Below, one piece after another: positions 50,579 through 52,650 of a stretch of DNA of 64,000 bases. Position numbers and translations under genes: made by a program. This DNA is from Zhengitettix transpicula. Its lineage: Eukaryota; Arthropoda; Insecta; Orthoptera; Tetrigidae. Numbering within the stretch: the first letter of the stretch is position 1; each line of letters starts with the position of its first letter. The notes under the pieces are model-generated. The model had not been told where the DNA came from, made no database searches, and worked only from the letters and a program-made list of their open reading frames with translations. Location: positions 136,951,532 through 137,015,531 of the forward strand of contig CM073591.1 of assembly GCA_037074705.1 (NCBI GenBank), read 5' to 3'.

Positions 50579-52266
50579 ATCTAATATCGACTTGGGATAG
50601 CTAAGTTGGTGGAGTTCCTGCCCAGTAAGCAGAAGGTCCTGAGTTTGATTTCTGATCAGGTTGACATTTTTCCATCCTGATCCTTTAATTCAATTTAATT
50701 TAATGGTAACTATAGCTTGAGCTTGTGAAAGCTTTTCACTATGTTAACTTAATGATAATATTTTATTAATTGTTGTAGAATCTCATTATAATTTGGTTAT
50801 CCCACAATAGCTTCCTTATTAAGTTTATCTATTTATTTATTTATTTTAATTATCTCTGATTTTTAGCAATAAGTTGTTGAATGGTAATATAGTAATTATT
50901 TCATTATCTGTACTGCTACACTTTGCTATTATTTATGATTCACAAATGTGTAGAATTAATAATACAATTTATGGTGACCAAAGGAGTGGCTATTCAAGTC
51001 AACCAATCAAGTTTATTACTCCTCAATCAAATTAGATTTGTGCTATATTCTTAATCTATTTATATATTTTTAAATATTCTTTGAATATAACTTATCTTAC
51101 ACTATTTAATTTCAGAGGTGTGCTCCATTTATAGCCAAAGCTGAAGCATCATGGACTCAGCTATGGGTATTAGCTATTGCAAGTTTTGTGGGTCTTGCAG
51201 CTTTTGTTGCTGTCATAGTAACTTGTTGCTTGTATAGCAGGTAAAATTAAGAACATATCTCACTTTATTAATAATAAAGTATGTTTCATTTCTTTTATAT
51301 ATTAGTCAGTATGAATAGTAAAAAAATTAAACTATTTATTGTTGAGAAAACATCAAATATTCCTCCAAACTTAAACAAAATGTAAATTATGAGATTTAGT
51401 GATTGATTTGAATTGTTTTGTAAAAAAATTATAAGCTTAGATTTCAACAAGAAATTCATTTATGAAAGTCTTGACACATACAGAACATTATTATTTTTTC
51501 TCTATTTGTATTTAAATTATTTTGACTTATTGTGATGTATTATTAACTCACCTGGACAAGAAAAAGAGATTCAGTGTGTCTGGCATACATTATATGGATA
51601 GAAACTCTTTAACATTACAATTTGACAATAATCTGTTCAATTGTGATGTAATAGGATAAAAAATGCCATAAGAACTTGTGTTCATGATATATCTATATTA
51701 AACATTTACTTGTACAAAGTAGCACAGTGAAACACACAGATAAAAGAGGATTTCTGTGTGATACTTTATATGTGTTGCACATATGAAACAAAATTGATGA
51801 CTTTATTTTCATAAAAGTCTGTTCCAGAAGTAAGACGCCATAAAATGGAGTGATAATGTAAATACTATCAATAAAATTAGAGAAAAAAATATGAATATTT
51901 ATTTTTGTATTAACTATATTTTATTATGCTACTACATTTTTAAGTTCATTAGTACACAAATACACTGCTGAAAGTATAACTAGTTTATGAGAAAAAATTG
52001 TTGGTTGATTTGCATACATAATATTAAGTTCTGAATTTAAAATTTTTTCATGCAACCAGAACAACAGATGATTCAAACCCAAATTGTGTTACAGGTACAA
52101 AAGAAATACAAGAAACAACTTTCTGGCATTGAATAGAACAGCTCCTGGAGCCTATTTAACAGGATCAATTAATGGTGGTCCTCCAACAATTATATTGGGT
52201 CCTCCATCCCACCCTGAGTGGAGTGCACATGATAATTTATCCTACAACAGTTTACCAACTAGATGA
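396..52266 (+). CDS. Large transmembrane cadherin, 23 C-terminal coding exons (Cad87A/Cad89D-like?)
   Basis: A calcium-dependent adhesion receptor of the plasma membrane, incomplete at its 5' end. Twenty-three exons, listed separately, join in frame to 1,564 codons and a TGA. About 12 EC repeats can be counted from their C-terminal linkers: MDDQLP, ANDNAP, VNDNPP, HGNQRP, VNNKPP, SDSNPL, INDNTP, VNDNSP, FANDGVP, VDDHKP and IDDNKP, then a final EC repeat without a clear linker. LDYE/LDRE-type motifs occur in exons 3-4, 8, 9, 11, 15 and 17. A membrane-proximal region of about 100 residues, one membrane helix in exon 22 and a tail of about 55 residues follow. The short tail, with no obvious beta-catenin-binding region, argues for a non-classical cadherin. 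Insect Cad87A, known to me as a protein of nearly 2,000 residues, is the best guess; Cad89D or Cad88C remain possible. Exons are small (85-393 bp) in introns of up to 8.7 kb. Confidence 0.9.
606..2170 (+). other. Cadherin intron 1: unclassified repeat debris
   Basis: No gene is visible. The segment 750-1700 has a higher GC content than its surroundings and short open frames, but no protein I recognise. At 2040-2085 lies a short motif around GATGGCTAGCACCACC and TTCTTCAGGTGG. Related wording recurs near 3200, and a GAGAAAACNTATGTTCC-like string recurs near 50410, so these are probably scraps of dispersed elements. Confidence 0.5.
2171..2563 (+). CDS. Cadherin exon 2
   Basis: Acceptor TTCTTCCAG, donor GAG|GTAATA, 131 codons, phase 0. 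It finishes one EC repeat with VVVTDMDDQLPIF and holds most of the next, including VPEDISADTP and NDEDVGENA. Joined to exon 1 it reads FLIK-ATELINGE without a break. Confidence 0.9.
2564..3475 (+). other. Cadherin intron 2
   Basis: AT-rich intron with no open frame of note. Around 3188-3240 there is a fragment (GTTTTGATGGCGGTCAC) resembling the motif at 2047-2085, probably scraps of the same repeat family. Confidence 0.5.
3476..3743 (+). CDS. Cadherin exon 3
   Basis: Acceptor TTCAACAG, donor CAAG|GTAATA; starts in phase 0 and ends one base into a Gly codon. It carries the linker LVDANDNAPVF, then VHEDASPGLL and ATDKDSGNFG, all canonical EC calcium-site motifs. Confidence 0.9.
3744..4695 (+). 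other. Cadherin intron 3
   Basis: No gene seen. A segment at 4415-4480 (CCCGAGAACTC, TCGGGAAAAC) resembles the 2085-2130 and 50400-50450 repeat scraps. Confidence 0.45.
4696..4889 (+). CDS. Cadherin exon 4
   Basis: Acceptor GTTGTCAG, donor CGG|GTATGT. The split Gly codon is completed across intron 3, giving ESQG-LDYETQKSY. It holds FEARDGGG and the fully canonical linker VEDVNDNPPVF, then the start of the next EC repeat. Confidence 0.9.
4890..5306 (+). other. Cadherin intron 4
   Basis: A 417-bp AT-rich intron. I see nothing else in it. Confidence 0.6.
5307..5490 (+). CDS. Cadherin exon 5
   Basis: Acceptor TTTTTATAG, donor CTG|GTGAGA; ends one base into a Gly codon. It encodes ATDADGPEQGGG, then FFIEPVSGEVKLN and VVVRATDAG, the interior of one EC repeat. 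Confidence 0.9.
6474..6529. repeat. (TA)n microsatellite
   Basis: About 28 uninterrupted TA units. The following sequence starts TGTAATAGTGAG, a terminus also found, in inverse orientation, next to the (TA) tract at 12719-12731. Confidence 0.95.
6530..6705 (+). repeat. Dispersed repeat with GGTATGGAAAGGATAG motif
   Basis: It begins TGTAATAGTGAG directly after (TA)n, then has GGTATGGAAAGGATAG and CACTTCACTTTCAGGTAAGC, the latter repeated in variant form around 6660-6680. The same sequence block occurs at 12431-12718 in both orientations and in part at 26895-26940. Family unknown; it is non-coding and probably a non-autonomous element. Confidence 0.7.
6716..6932. repeat. Long inverted repeat (foldback)
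   Basis: Left arm 6716-6816 and right arm 6832-6932 are largely reverse complements: CAATAATAG against CTATTATTG at the tip, and CCAAACCATTGTGTTTGTAT against its complement further out. The loop is 15 nt. It could be a foldback MITE or two fused inverted copies; no coding potential. Confidence 0.85.
7292..7544 (+). CDS. Cadherin exon 6
   Basis: Acceptor TTTTCAG, donor AAAA|GTAAGA; it takes over a split Gly codon and ends two bases into a Lys codon. It contains LPPLHNDVKLSIRV, then a degenerate linker VHGNQRPVF lacking the DxND acidic residues, then ATDPDGQDS of the next EC repeat. Confidence 0.9.
7545..7936 (+). other. Cadherin intron 6
   Basis: A 392-bp AT-rich intron with nothing else visible. 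Confidence 0.6.
7937..8160 (+). CDS. Cadherin exon 7
   Basis: Acceptor TTGTTTCAG, donor GTTG|GTGAGT; ends one base into a Gly codon. It encodes TGEITVSPDARLDLDTG, VIVHAVDSGVPV and the linker IIDVNNKPPKF, in which the usual NDN is NNK. Confidence 0.9.
8377..8944. mobile_element. Candidate non-autonomous hAT-like element
   Basis: The right end reads GGGAAACACTG, the complement of the common hAT terminus CAGTGTTTCCC. The left end, CTGTATTTCC, is a degraded match. The flanks ATTTAGAG and CTTTAGAA agree at 6 of 8 bases, as for an eroded 8-bp target duplication. There is no open frame. A G-rich run sits at about 8876-8890. The assignment rests only on the ends. Confidence 0.4.
9010..9600 (-). pseudogene. 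LINE reverse-transcriptase C-terminal remnant
   Basis: On the minus strand, two frames carry pieces typical of the thumb and C-terminal region of Jockey/CR1-type LINE reverse transcriptases: KGWRALQFLNRVLKKS at the higher coordinates, then YWDPYRSEH, RKKARICALF and KDVGKYSFPKRTI further along. The frame switches at about 9400 and the upstream RT core is missing, so this is a 5'-truncated dead copy inside the cadherin intron. Confidence 0.75.
10157..10524 (+). CDS. Cadherin exon 8
   Basis: Acceptor TTTTCAG, donor AAG|GTAAAA; completes a split Gly and ends in phase 0. It has TVEATDPDNGAQITYSIVD, TLDHEAAAV, VEARDIQAEE and a degenerate linker IQAHSDSNPLF. A near-complete EC repeat. Confidence 0.9.
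10659..10862 (+). CDS. Cadherin exon 9 (GC donor)
   Basis: Acceptor TATTTTAG at 10651-10658; it starts in phase 0 with VKVPEEQPIGTTIL and ends LDYETMNQK at 10862. The next bases are GCATGT, so the intron appears to use a GC-AG donor. Joined to exon 10 the protein reads NQK-ILQFQVQA, a normal EC beta strand. The nearest GT, at 10867, would shift the frame. Confidence 0.85.
11700..12095 (+). pseudogene. Penelope-like element fragment, copy 1
   Basis: The segment from TTGCTAACCACT (about 11890) to the GATGCTGAACTCCA block near 12020 is a diverged direct copy of 25370-25530. That second copy belongs to a longer Penelope-like remnant with a recognisable GIY-YIG-type tail. Frames are broken here. 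Identity rests on the match between the two copies. Confidence 0.55.
12392..12434. repeat. (CA)n/(TA)n/(TG)n microsatellite
   Basis: CACACA, then TATATATG, TGTGTG and TATATA in succession, immediately before the GGTATG repeat that starts at about 12435. Confidence 0.9.
12431..12718. repeat. Asymmetric hairpin of the GGTATGGAAAGGATAG repeat
   Basis: An outer inverted repeat pairs TATTGGTATG at 12431 with CATACCAATA ending at 12684. The inner palindrome is centred at about 12582, around GCAGCCGGCCGGTGC. The left arm has roughly 50 bases (about 12496-12541) missing from the right arm. The right side continues to CTCACTATTACA, the complement of the terminus at 6530. The block CTTCAGGAAGGAGTGTTACA is shared with 25955-25975. 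Confidence 0.85.
12765..13015 (+). repeat. tRNA-derived SINE, family A, diverged copy
   Basis: From GACTATATTTGCTAGG through a decayed tRNA-like head to AATATTTTCGGTCTTTCCTT, GCATAATTCT and TGAGCATATG, this matches the better-preserved copy at 16141-16400 block by block. The B box is degraded (ATTTGATTTCTGG). Confidence 0.7.
13160..13270 (+). CDS. Cadherin exon 10
   Basis: Acceptor ATTTTACAG, donor AAG|GTAGTT, 37 codons, phase 0 at both ends. It encodes the last strand of an EC repeat and the canonical linker VEDINDNTPEF. Confidence 0.9.
13271..14383 (+). other. Cadherin intron 10
   Basis: A 1.1-kb AT-rich intron. I see no gene or recognisable repeat. Confidence 0.6.
14384..14668 (+). CDS. 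Cadherin exon 11
   Basis: Acceptor TTTTTAAATAG, donor TCA|GTAAGT, 95 codons, phase 0. It encodes VEAKDGDSFSGSEGFGT, FTVDPSTGLITI, TLDRERQSV and VVASDTPKGG: nearly a whole EC repeat. Confidence 0.9.
15505..15553 (-). repeat. 49-bp inverted repeat, left arm
   Basis: An exact reverse complement of 16133-16181. Read on the minus strand it is the head of the family A SINE, running from CCACAATAAGAC into the tRNA-like acceptor stem and stopping at CCCGGTGG, just before the A box. Confidence 0.95.
15591..15637. repeat. (TA)n microsatellite
   Basis: About 23 TA units after TTTTGTGTG. Confidence 0.95.
15947..15999. repeat. (TA)n microsatellite
   Basis: About 26 TA units. The left flank ends TTACTACA. 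The right flank, CCTCACTATCCAAGTTTGAA, is repeated at 16385-16438 before the next (TA)n. Confidence 0.95.
16141..16400 (+). repeat. tRNA-derived SINE, family A, best copy
   Basis: The head (16172-16243) folds as a tRNA of 72 nt: acceptor GACCCGG/CTGGGTC, anticodon stem TCTGT/GCAGA with loop GTACTAA, T arm GTGGG-TTCAAGT-CCCGC, A box TGGCTGAGATGG and B box GGTTCAAGTCC. The 3-bp D stem is of Ser/Leu type but the variable loop is only 4 nt, and the nominal anticodon ACT is not expected of a working eukaryotic tRNA. An unrelated body (AATATTTTCAGTCTTTCC to CACTATCCAAG) follows, as in SINEs. Three other copies are in the window. A polymerase III promoter is therefore present in form. Confidence 0.85.
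16438..16479. repeat. (TA)n microsatellite
   Basis: About 20 TA units. The sequence that follows begins TGTAATAAACAG. Confidence 0.95.
16481..17974 (+). mobile_element. (TA)n-flanked element with TGTAAT...ATTACA ends
   Basis: A block of about 1.5 kb bounded on both sides by (TA)n, beginning TGTAATAAAC and ending TGCATTACA. TG...CA ends with short inverted termini are what a solo LTR would show, with TA as target duplication. The interior has no open frame except an artefact of the minisatellite. The first 400 bp resemble 48270-48680 (TACTGGGTTTGA against TATTGGGTTTGA, AATCTGACTA in both). LTR identity is an inference; a DNA element cannot be excluded. Confidence 0.5.
16960..17512. repeat. 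Minisatellite, 51-bp unit with a higher-order variant
   Basis: TTCCTCCGTCTTTCTC recurs at 16981, 17032, 17083, 17134 and 17185, an exact 51-bp period, with AAATAACAACTGTTCAACTC in each unit. From about 17230 a second arrangement alternates TCTCCCACGCTAACACCAAC and CTCTCTCCNGTGCTAAATAA in units of roughly 98 bp. Confidence 0.95.
17975..18058. repeat. (TA)n followed by (TG)n microsatellite
   Basis: About 26 TA units then about 15 TG units, ending 90 bp before cadherin exon 12. Confidence 0.95.
18151..18334 (+). CDS. Cadherin exon 12
   Basis: Acceptor TTTGTTTTAG, donor ATAG|GTAAGC; ends one base into a Gly codon. It starts with the canonical linker VEVLDVNDNSPQF, then VPENVKPGTSVL and ANDPDESVGGEV. 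Confidence 0.9.
18335..20227 (+). other. Cadherin intron 12
   Basis: A 1.9-kb intron. Apart from the Penelope-like fragment at 19270-19640, I recognise nothing. Confidence 0.6.
19270..19640 (+). pseudogene. Penelope-like element GIY-YIG remnant
   Basis: The frame from about 19281 reads SKHGIKTVFSPLDNIS, then LGLGTTGVFSVTCKC and FSYIGQTMRTT: the linker and GIY-YIG endonuclease start of Penelope-like retroelements (family usually GVYxIxC...YIGQTxR). The next frame continues with TGHNIKFQETK, the usual GHxIxFxET block. A shift at about 19490-19505 separates them. No RT domain is nearby, so it is a 5'-truncated relic. Confidence 0.8.
20228..20454 (+). CDS. Cadherin exon 13
   Basis: Acceptor TTCCTTAG, donor GAG|GTGATG. 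It completes a split Gly: AIG-LFVINQTTGEIKT. It has ARAQDGGNPPLHT and a degenerate linker IGDVFANDGVPIF, then the start of the next repeat. Confidence 0.9.
20455..21088 (+). other. Cadherin intron 13
   Basis: A 634-bp intron. No gene seen; 20505-20880 is repeat-like in composition but unassigned. Confidence 0.5.
21089..21215 (+). CDS. Cadherin exon 14
   Basis: Acceptor ATTATTACAG, donor ATTG|GTATGT; ends one base into an Asp codon. It encodes NSSLGSPVFQVMAMDPDD and GKITYRFL, the first half of an EC repeat. Confidence 0.9.
21890..22640 (-). repeat. Degenerate tandem element related to 31.3-34.8 kb
   Basis: It starts with ragged 30-40 bp units containing AAAATACTCC and TACCCTAA..AGTC, then blocks with CTTCCACCCCCA, then GTCAATATCAGTGACCTTGA and AATATTTATTCA near 22545. 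The same order of blocks is found at 38930-41590, and the last ones in reverse complement at 31530-31570. Non-coding. Confidence 0.6.
22640..22855 (+). repeat. Dispersed repeat, copy 1
   Basis: From CTCCTGAAGAGGGGACAGCA to TTAATAATTTACATAC, this is a direct diverged copy of 23602-23860. Shared landmarks are GCCTAGCTAG, TCTTGATAAA, CCATGATGCCATGAAACACT and TGGTATTTATACACAT. Unknown family. Confidence 0.8.
22902..23038. repeat. Imperfect hairpin
   Basis: CTCAGTTGACACACCAGGTT (22902) pairs with AACCTGGTGCTCAACTGAG (ending 23038). The arms are about 50 bp with a few mismatches, and the loop contains a smaller GCTGTC/GACAGC stem. Confidence 0.8.
23199..23374 (+). CDS. Cadherin exon 15
   Basis: Acceptor TTTCTTCAG, donor TTG|GTAAGA. 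It completes Asp and reads DSETGLVTT, SLDREFQDI, VVQDGGSPPQ and the linker VLDVDDHKPLF; ends in phase 0. Confidence 0.9.
23602..23860 (+). repeat. Dispersed repeat, copy 2
   Basis: Direct diverged copy of 22640-22855, with an extra roughly 40-bp segment around 23705-23745. The two copies are about 1 kb apart with exon 15 between them. Confidence 0.8.
24342..24800 (+). other. Unexplained 152-codon open frame in an intron
   Basis: Opens with TTG, not ATG. The frame is rich in hydrophobic stretches (FIYLIIIYIEI, LLVEPLWLLSQVY) followed by a basic run (YRNLRKRRKY). I recognise no family. The last 30 codons merge with the Penelope-like remnant that follows. It could be a decayed piece of a mobile-element ORF or a chance frame; there is no sign that it is spliced into the cadherin. 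Confidence 0.25.
24800..25570 (+). pseudogene. Penelope-like element remnant, copy 2
   Basis: Broken plus-strand frames carry HPRVAFRHPPNLYNILV and, further on, HIIYQINFKLCPAFYIG. These resemble the region before the GIY-YIG nuclease of Penelope-like elements (family pattern RPPNLxxLLV, then VVYLIxCxxCxxxYIGET). VHAQSH and LKSHRMLNSIF follow. Several stops and shifts are present, so it is dead. The 3' third matches 11890-12050. Confidence 0.65.
25797..25849. repeat. (GA)n microsatellite
   Basis: About 26 GA units. Confidence 0.95.
25915..26001 (+). repeat. Partial copy of the hairpin repeat
   Basis: GGAGGTTCTCAGTCTCCTT and CAGGAAGGAGTGTTACACCA match 12525-12570. The copy runs into (TA)n at 26002. 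Confidence 0.75.
26002..26067. repeat. (TA)n microsatellite
   Basis: About 33 TA units, the longest tract in the window. Confidence 0.95.
26130..26320 (-). repeat. tRNA-derived SINE, family A, minus copy
   Basis: Reverse complement of the family body: ACTTGGATAGTGAGG, CATATGTTC and GACTGAAAATATTTGGC. The tRNA head is decayed (GGACTGGGAATATAATCCAG at the B-box position). Confidence 0.7.
26340..26870 (-). pseudogene. Penelope-like element remnant, copy 3 (inverted)
   Basis: Read on the minus strand, the segment around 26630-26720 matches 24985-25050 of copy 2 (TTCATTTTCCACCTGGCCTA against TTCATTCTCCACCTCACTTA, then CAACTGCAATCC against GGACTGCAATCC). The piece AFINRNYP near 26850 matches AFINRKYP near 24840. 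So this is an inverted relative of copy 2. Frames are broken. Confidence 0.6.
26880..27010 (+). repeat. Partial copy of the GGTATGGAAAGG repeat
   Basis: GGTATGGAAAGGAGGTAGCT and TTACCTGAAATTGAAGTTC resemble the left arm at 12435-12485. It is followed by a TTTTTCAGGAAGAACAG block. Confidence 0.6.
27445..27565 (+). CDS. Cadherin exon 16
   Basis: Acceptor AATTTTCAG, donor ACAA|GTAAGG; phase 0 start, ends one base into an Asn codon. It encodes DDEPLLFSVEEEIEIG and EAIDKDINENALIDY, the start of an EC repeat. Confidence 0.9.
27566..28132 (+). other. Cadherin intron 16: palindromic repeat cluster
   Basis: A 567-bp intron, more than half of which is the palindrome and its extra partial copies (27680-27970). 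Confidence 0.7.
27681..27970. repeat. Palindrome with flanking partial copies
   Basis: CACACGGGTTTTGCATATTT at 27701 pairs with its complement ending at 27831; the centre is near 27766 at TCTAGAAGATGATGACAG. A second half-unit (GAAGATGACGACAGTGCTTT to GTTGTGTCTAATATTA) follows at 27832-27890, and the outer arm recurs at 27941. The GACGACTGAAAGCACTGTC type motif is common in dispersed retroelement tails, but I cannot name the family. Confidence 0.85.
28133..28302 (+). CDS. Cadherin exon 17
   Basis: Acceptor TTTTTACAG, donor CAG|GTACAT. It completes Asn and reads NGNEGGLFTINRTSD, ANRIDREEISEH and LTVKCFKKSTK; ends in phase 0. Confidence 0.9.
28446..28687. repeat. 121-bp tandem duplication
   Basis: Two head-to-tail units, 28446-28566 and 28567-28687, both starting ATTTAATAATATTTTAAGCA. 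I can find only one difference (GCATTTGTAAT against GCATTTCTAAT), so the duplication is very young, or it may be an assembly artefact. Confidence 0.95.
30380..30550. repeat. 86-bp tandem duplication
   Basis: GTAGTGTTTGCTA at 30380 and 30466 starts two diverged units, each ending near CACTCTTCTNGGACTGAAT. It sits in a GC-richer segment (30290-30860) that is repeat-like but unassigned. Confidence 0.8.
31329..34807 (+). mobile_element. 3.5-kb tandem-array element (possible Helitron relative)
   Basis: About eleven degenerate units of roughly 200-400 bp. Each has a GGGGTGGAAATTTTCAAACA-like block, GTCGAATAAATATTT, TTTCTACCGATGTTGTTTG, a GGCATGGGAGG-like block and GAGATTGGAGTCAAATC (near 31690, 32090, 32370, 32990, 33260, 33465, 34185, 34745). 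It is G-rich on this strand, unlike its surroundings. It enters through AGAGCATTTGTGTGTTTG and ACACGTGTTCTTTGCGACC and leaves through CAACGCCGGGCACCCAACTAG. A TC start and CTAG end would suit a Helitron, but the base after CTAG is C, not T. There is no helicase. Confidence 0.55.
35588..35672 (+). CDS. Cadherin exon 18
   Basis: The shortest exon, 85 bp. Acceptor TTTCACCCAG, donor ATAG|GTAATT; phase 0 start, ends one base into a Gly codon. It supplies the linker VEDIDDNKPSF, the last canonical EC linker of the protein. Confidence 0.9.
35960..36276 (+). pseudogene. LINE reverse-transcriptase fragment (palm)
   Basis: The frame from 35983 has GSILGHLLFMIAIYDF, matching the QGSxLGPLLFxIYIND motif, then EGDTML where a [YF]ADDT catalytic box is expected, and ILNESKSQIYTFEL. 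The first catalytic Asp is replaced by Gly. It breaks off after HLENVKVLAT. Confidence 0.75.
36277..37435 (+). mobile_element. Unidentified insertion within the LINE
   Basis: GC-richer than the LINE on either side, opening with CCCGGGGCGCCACTGCATG, then AATGATTTATTTTAATTATA. A 194-codon frame (36657-37241) has no recognisable motif and looks like a chance frame in GC-rich repeat DNA. The first part resembles the 5' regions of the elements at 16500 and 48300 (TTTATTAAA/TTTATTTTAA beside ACAAACAACAA), so it may be another member of that group. Confidence 0.35.
37436..37860 (+). pseudogene. LINE RT C-terminal fragment
   Basis: Frames carry AQNILVAQKKVIRLGTKAD, then KIITVVKYCIHSICLYI and YTTRIQLHEHYAQ, matching the LINE C-terminal pattern ILVAQKRxIR...HxYNTR. 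It continues the palm fragment at 35960-36276 after a gap of perhaps 80-100 residues. Confidence 0.7.
38041..38342 (+). CDS. Cadherin exon 19 (last EC repeat)
   Basis: Acceptor CTTCTTTCAG, donor AAA|GTAGGC. It completes Gly and reads GVRLNVPIDTSLLFL, EATDIDASSQAVIYN, FRLDERTGELRT and FELLVNANNS; ends in phase 0. This is the membrane-nearest EC repeat, without a following DxNDN linker. Confidence 0.9.
38930..39425. repeat. Minisatellite, about 36-bp and 126-bp periods
   Basis: Ragged units with AAGAGAGTCAAAAATACTCC and GGTACCCTAAGAGATAAA. A 126-bp segment starting near 39168 (AGTAATTTAAGTGAAACAAA) is repeated almost exactly from 39294. Similar units occur at 21900-22170. Confidence 0.85.
39425..41590 (-). 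repeat. Minus-strand relative of the 31.3-34.8 kb element
   Basis: AACATGTGTACCAAATTTTG near 41490 is the inverse of CAAATTTCGTACACGTGTT at 31420. TATCAATATCACTGAACCTG and AATATTTATTCAGTG near 41360 correspond to 31540-31580. CTTCCACCCCCACCATTTAT near 39910 matches 22195-22210. The unclassified segment 40550-41280 interrupts it. Confidence 0.55.
42023..42390 (-). pseudogene. Jockey ORF2 C-terminal end
   Basis: The minus-strand frame holds LWSYGIELWGCSKPSNI, ILQTFQSKTL, NAQWYISNHTLHHDLKIPF and IARRLKTALNKSRRPATG, the typical tail of Jockey-clade ORF2 (family pattern YGxxLWGxxxxSNIxxLQRFQSKxLR). It is open to its natural C-terminus at TAA, and lacks the RT core, which lies inverted on the other side of the junction. 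Confidence 0.85.
42395..43240 (+). pseudogene. Jockey ORF1 (gag-like nucleic-acid-binding protein)
   Basis: An open frame of 281 codons, lacking the usual N-terminal part. RIVIRDLHHSIRPEGIKEEL starts the Pre-C2HC region seen before zinc knuckles in Jockey gag proteins. Three knuckles follow: CICCQVYGHSKTYC, CVKCRGYHDSKTC and CNGDHPANYRGC. In the third the first Cys pair is partly spoiled (FALCNGDH). This protein would bind element RNA in an RNP. It is the best preserved part of the insertion, but the element as a whole cannot be active. Confidence 0.8.
43303..44055 (+). pseudogene. Jockey ORF2, endonuclease domain
   Basis: Starts MANSIRIAIWNSNG, the APE-type endonuclease opening. ISESYS holds the catalytic Glu, and LVSDHSSI the catalytic Asp-His. 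The central motif, normally GD[FY]NAKHxxWGS, reads AGYWNAKHTAWGS, so the Asp is lost. A TAG at 44053-44055 closes the frame; the sequence then continues in the same frame to about 44200 before a shift. Confidence 0.85.
44056..45665 (+). pseudogene. Jockey ORF2, reverse-transcriptase domain (broken)
   Basis: RT pieces appear in several frames: RRAHAKWLRSRNP, then after a TGA at 44583 SSKAPGYDLIVG and WKFAKIIMIPKPSKPP, then after a shift near 44805 the palm with FGLREGHSTIQQ, FLDIQQAFDKIWH, GILQGSVLGPFLY and the catalytic FADDTA. A stop at 45425 and a shift near 45512 precede LTWKKHI and HRLLGRKSQ. The sequence ends abruptly after LLLYLLKT. At least four lesions, so it is dead. Confidence 0.85.
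47019..47206 (+). CDS. Cadherin exon 20 (membrane-proximal region)
   Basis: Acceptor TTTTTCAAG, an uncommon AAG acceptor; donor ACAAG|GTCTGT, also weak. It reads VFVLRDRDLLRFVFSRPP, then IEKALLLPLSVNVYDTQF and KDDGSLDFSST, and ends two bases into a Ser codon. Using the GT at 47211 instead would bring an early stop. Similar RFVFxxPPxxVR segments occur next to the membrane in long insect cadherins. Confidence 0.85.
47286..47409 (+). CDS. Cadherin exon 21
   Basis: Acceptor TTGTGTTTTAG after a 79-bp intron, donor CAG|GTTAGC. It reads SCFQLVGKESYDLKDM and LEQVYNQYGVQAVQ; ends in phase 0. Membrane-proximal extracellular segment without EC motifs. Confidence 0.85.
47870..48118 (-). repeat. tRNA-derived SINE, family A, minus copy
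   Basis: Reverse complement of the family: CTTAGATAGTGAG at the left, GACTGAAAATATTTGTCATG in the middle, and a decayed tRNA-like head with ATAGCAAATACAGTCAGTC at the right end, matching TATATTTGC near 16150. Confidence 0.75.
48227..48269. repeat. (TA)n microsatellite
   Basis: About 21 TA units. The right flank begins TGTATTGTAATAATCATACGG. Confidence 0.95.
48273..48700 (+). repeat. LTR-like repeat resembling 16481-16890
   Basis: Starts TGTAATAATCATACGG after (TA)n, contains twice TTGCCCCACGTTG, and then TCTTTATTGGGTTTGATAG and AAATCTGACTATTACCTTTA, aligned with the same blocks at 16670 and 16820. No clear right end. Non-coding. Confidence 0.55.
48970..49700 (-). pseudogene. Decayed reverse transcriptase, probably Penelope-like
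   Basis: On the minus strand, WFQFTDDIFILRIHRSNAF resembles the RT active-site block FxRYVDDIFxxWxxG of Penelope-like elements, with Tyr-Val replaced by Phe-Thr. FTWNYY and, after shifts, FVYHQPNGTWMSP follow where FTxExE and VYRKPTHTxxYL are expected. Many stops. The assignment is by pattern only. Confidence 0.5.
50205..50290 (-). repeat. tRNA-derived SINE head, family B, minus copy
   Basis: Minus-strand GGGATAGCTCAGATGGTACA (A box) and CTGGGTTCAATTT (B box) about 40 nt apart, with GCAAGCAGAAGGAC between. A second copy lies in the opposite direction at 50590-50665. Confidence 0.7.
50519..50576. repeat. (TA)n microsatellite
   Basis: About 29 TA units, between the two inverted family B copies. 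Confidence 0.95.
50590..50665 (+). repeat. tRNA-derived SINE head, family B, plus copy
   Basis: GGGATAGCTAAGTTGGTGGA, AAGCAGAAGGTCCTGAGTTT and GATTTCTGATCAGG give A-box and B-box-like sequences. They match 50205-50290 in inverse orientation. Confidence 0.7.
51116..51240 (+). CDS. Cadherin exon 22 (transmembrane helix)
   Basis: Acceptor AATTTCAG, donor AGCAG|GTAAAA; ends two bases into an Arg codon. After RCAPFIAKAEASWTQ comes a hydrophobic stretch of about 25 residues (LWVLAIASFVGLAAFVAVIV and on to TCCLYS): a single-pass membrane helix with Arg/Tyr/Lys on the cytoplasmic side. Confidence 0.92.
51241..52094 (+). other. Cadherin intron 22
   Basis: An 854-bp AT-rich intron. I see nothing else in it. 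Confidence 0.6.
52095..52266 (+). CDS. Cadherin exon 23 (cytoplasmic tail and stop)
   Basis: Acceptor TGTTACAG. It reads RYKRNTRNNFLALNR, PGAYLTGSINGGPP, LGPPSHPEWSAHDNL and SYNSLPTR, then TGA. The tail is about 55 residues with no acidic catenin-binding block. The C-terminus is not an obvious PDZ ligand. Confidence 0.92.
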
Positions 52267-52650
52267 AAATTAAGTTTTATATTGGCATCTGCTAATTATC
52301 ATGTAGATATGCAAGTTTTTGTGTGTTGAGGAGATCATATAGTTTTGAATTACCCTTACCTCAAATTATTTGAACATAAATGCAATTTGTTGTATATCAA
52401 CAAGAAGGTCTGAGGTTTTTGTGATGGTTGAAATGAATTCTGTGATGTTCATAATAGACTATAAATATGTACAAAGTTGATAGAAAATGATAATTGTAAA
52501 TACACTGTATGCTTGCAACTGAGGATTAAAATATGTGTAAAGTGTATAATACATTTTATTTATTTATAAATGTGCACATATTTGTAATTATTGTGATATA
52601 TATTGTAAAATAGAAAATATGATATAATAAAATGACTTAAATCTTATGAA
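52267..52650 (+). other. Cadherin 3' untranslated region
   Basis: AT-rich sequence from the stop codon to just past AATAAA at 52626-52631. Inferred from the poly(A) signal only. Confidence 0.55.
52626..52631 (+). terminator. Poly(A) signal AATAAA
   Basis: Canonical hexamer about 360 bp after the cadherin stop, with TG-rich sequence (TTTTGTTGTTGTC) about 110 bp downstream. Another AATAAA-containing stretch is at about 52685. Confidence 0.55.

Larger units (their letters stand above)
47410..51115 (+). other. Cadherin intron 21: SINEs, LTR-like and RT debris
   Basis: A 3.7-kb intron. Family A and B SINEs, two (TA)n tracts, an LTR-like repeat and a Penelope-like RT relic are listed separately. 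At 49700-50200 and 50670-51115 I recognise nothing. Confidence 0.6.
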
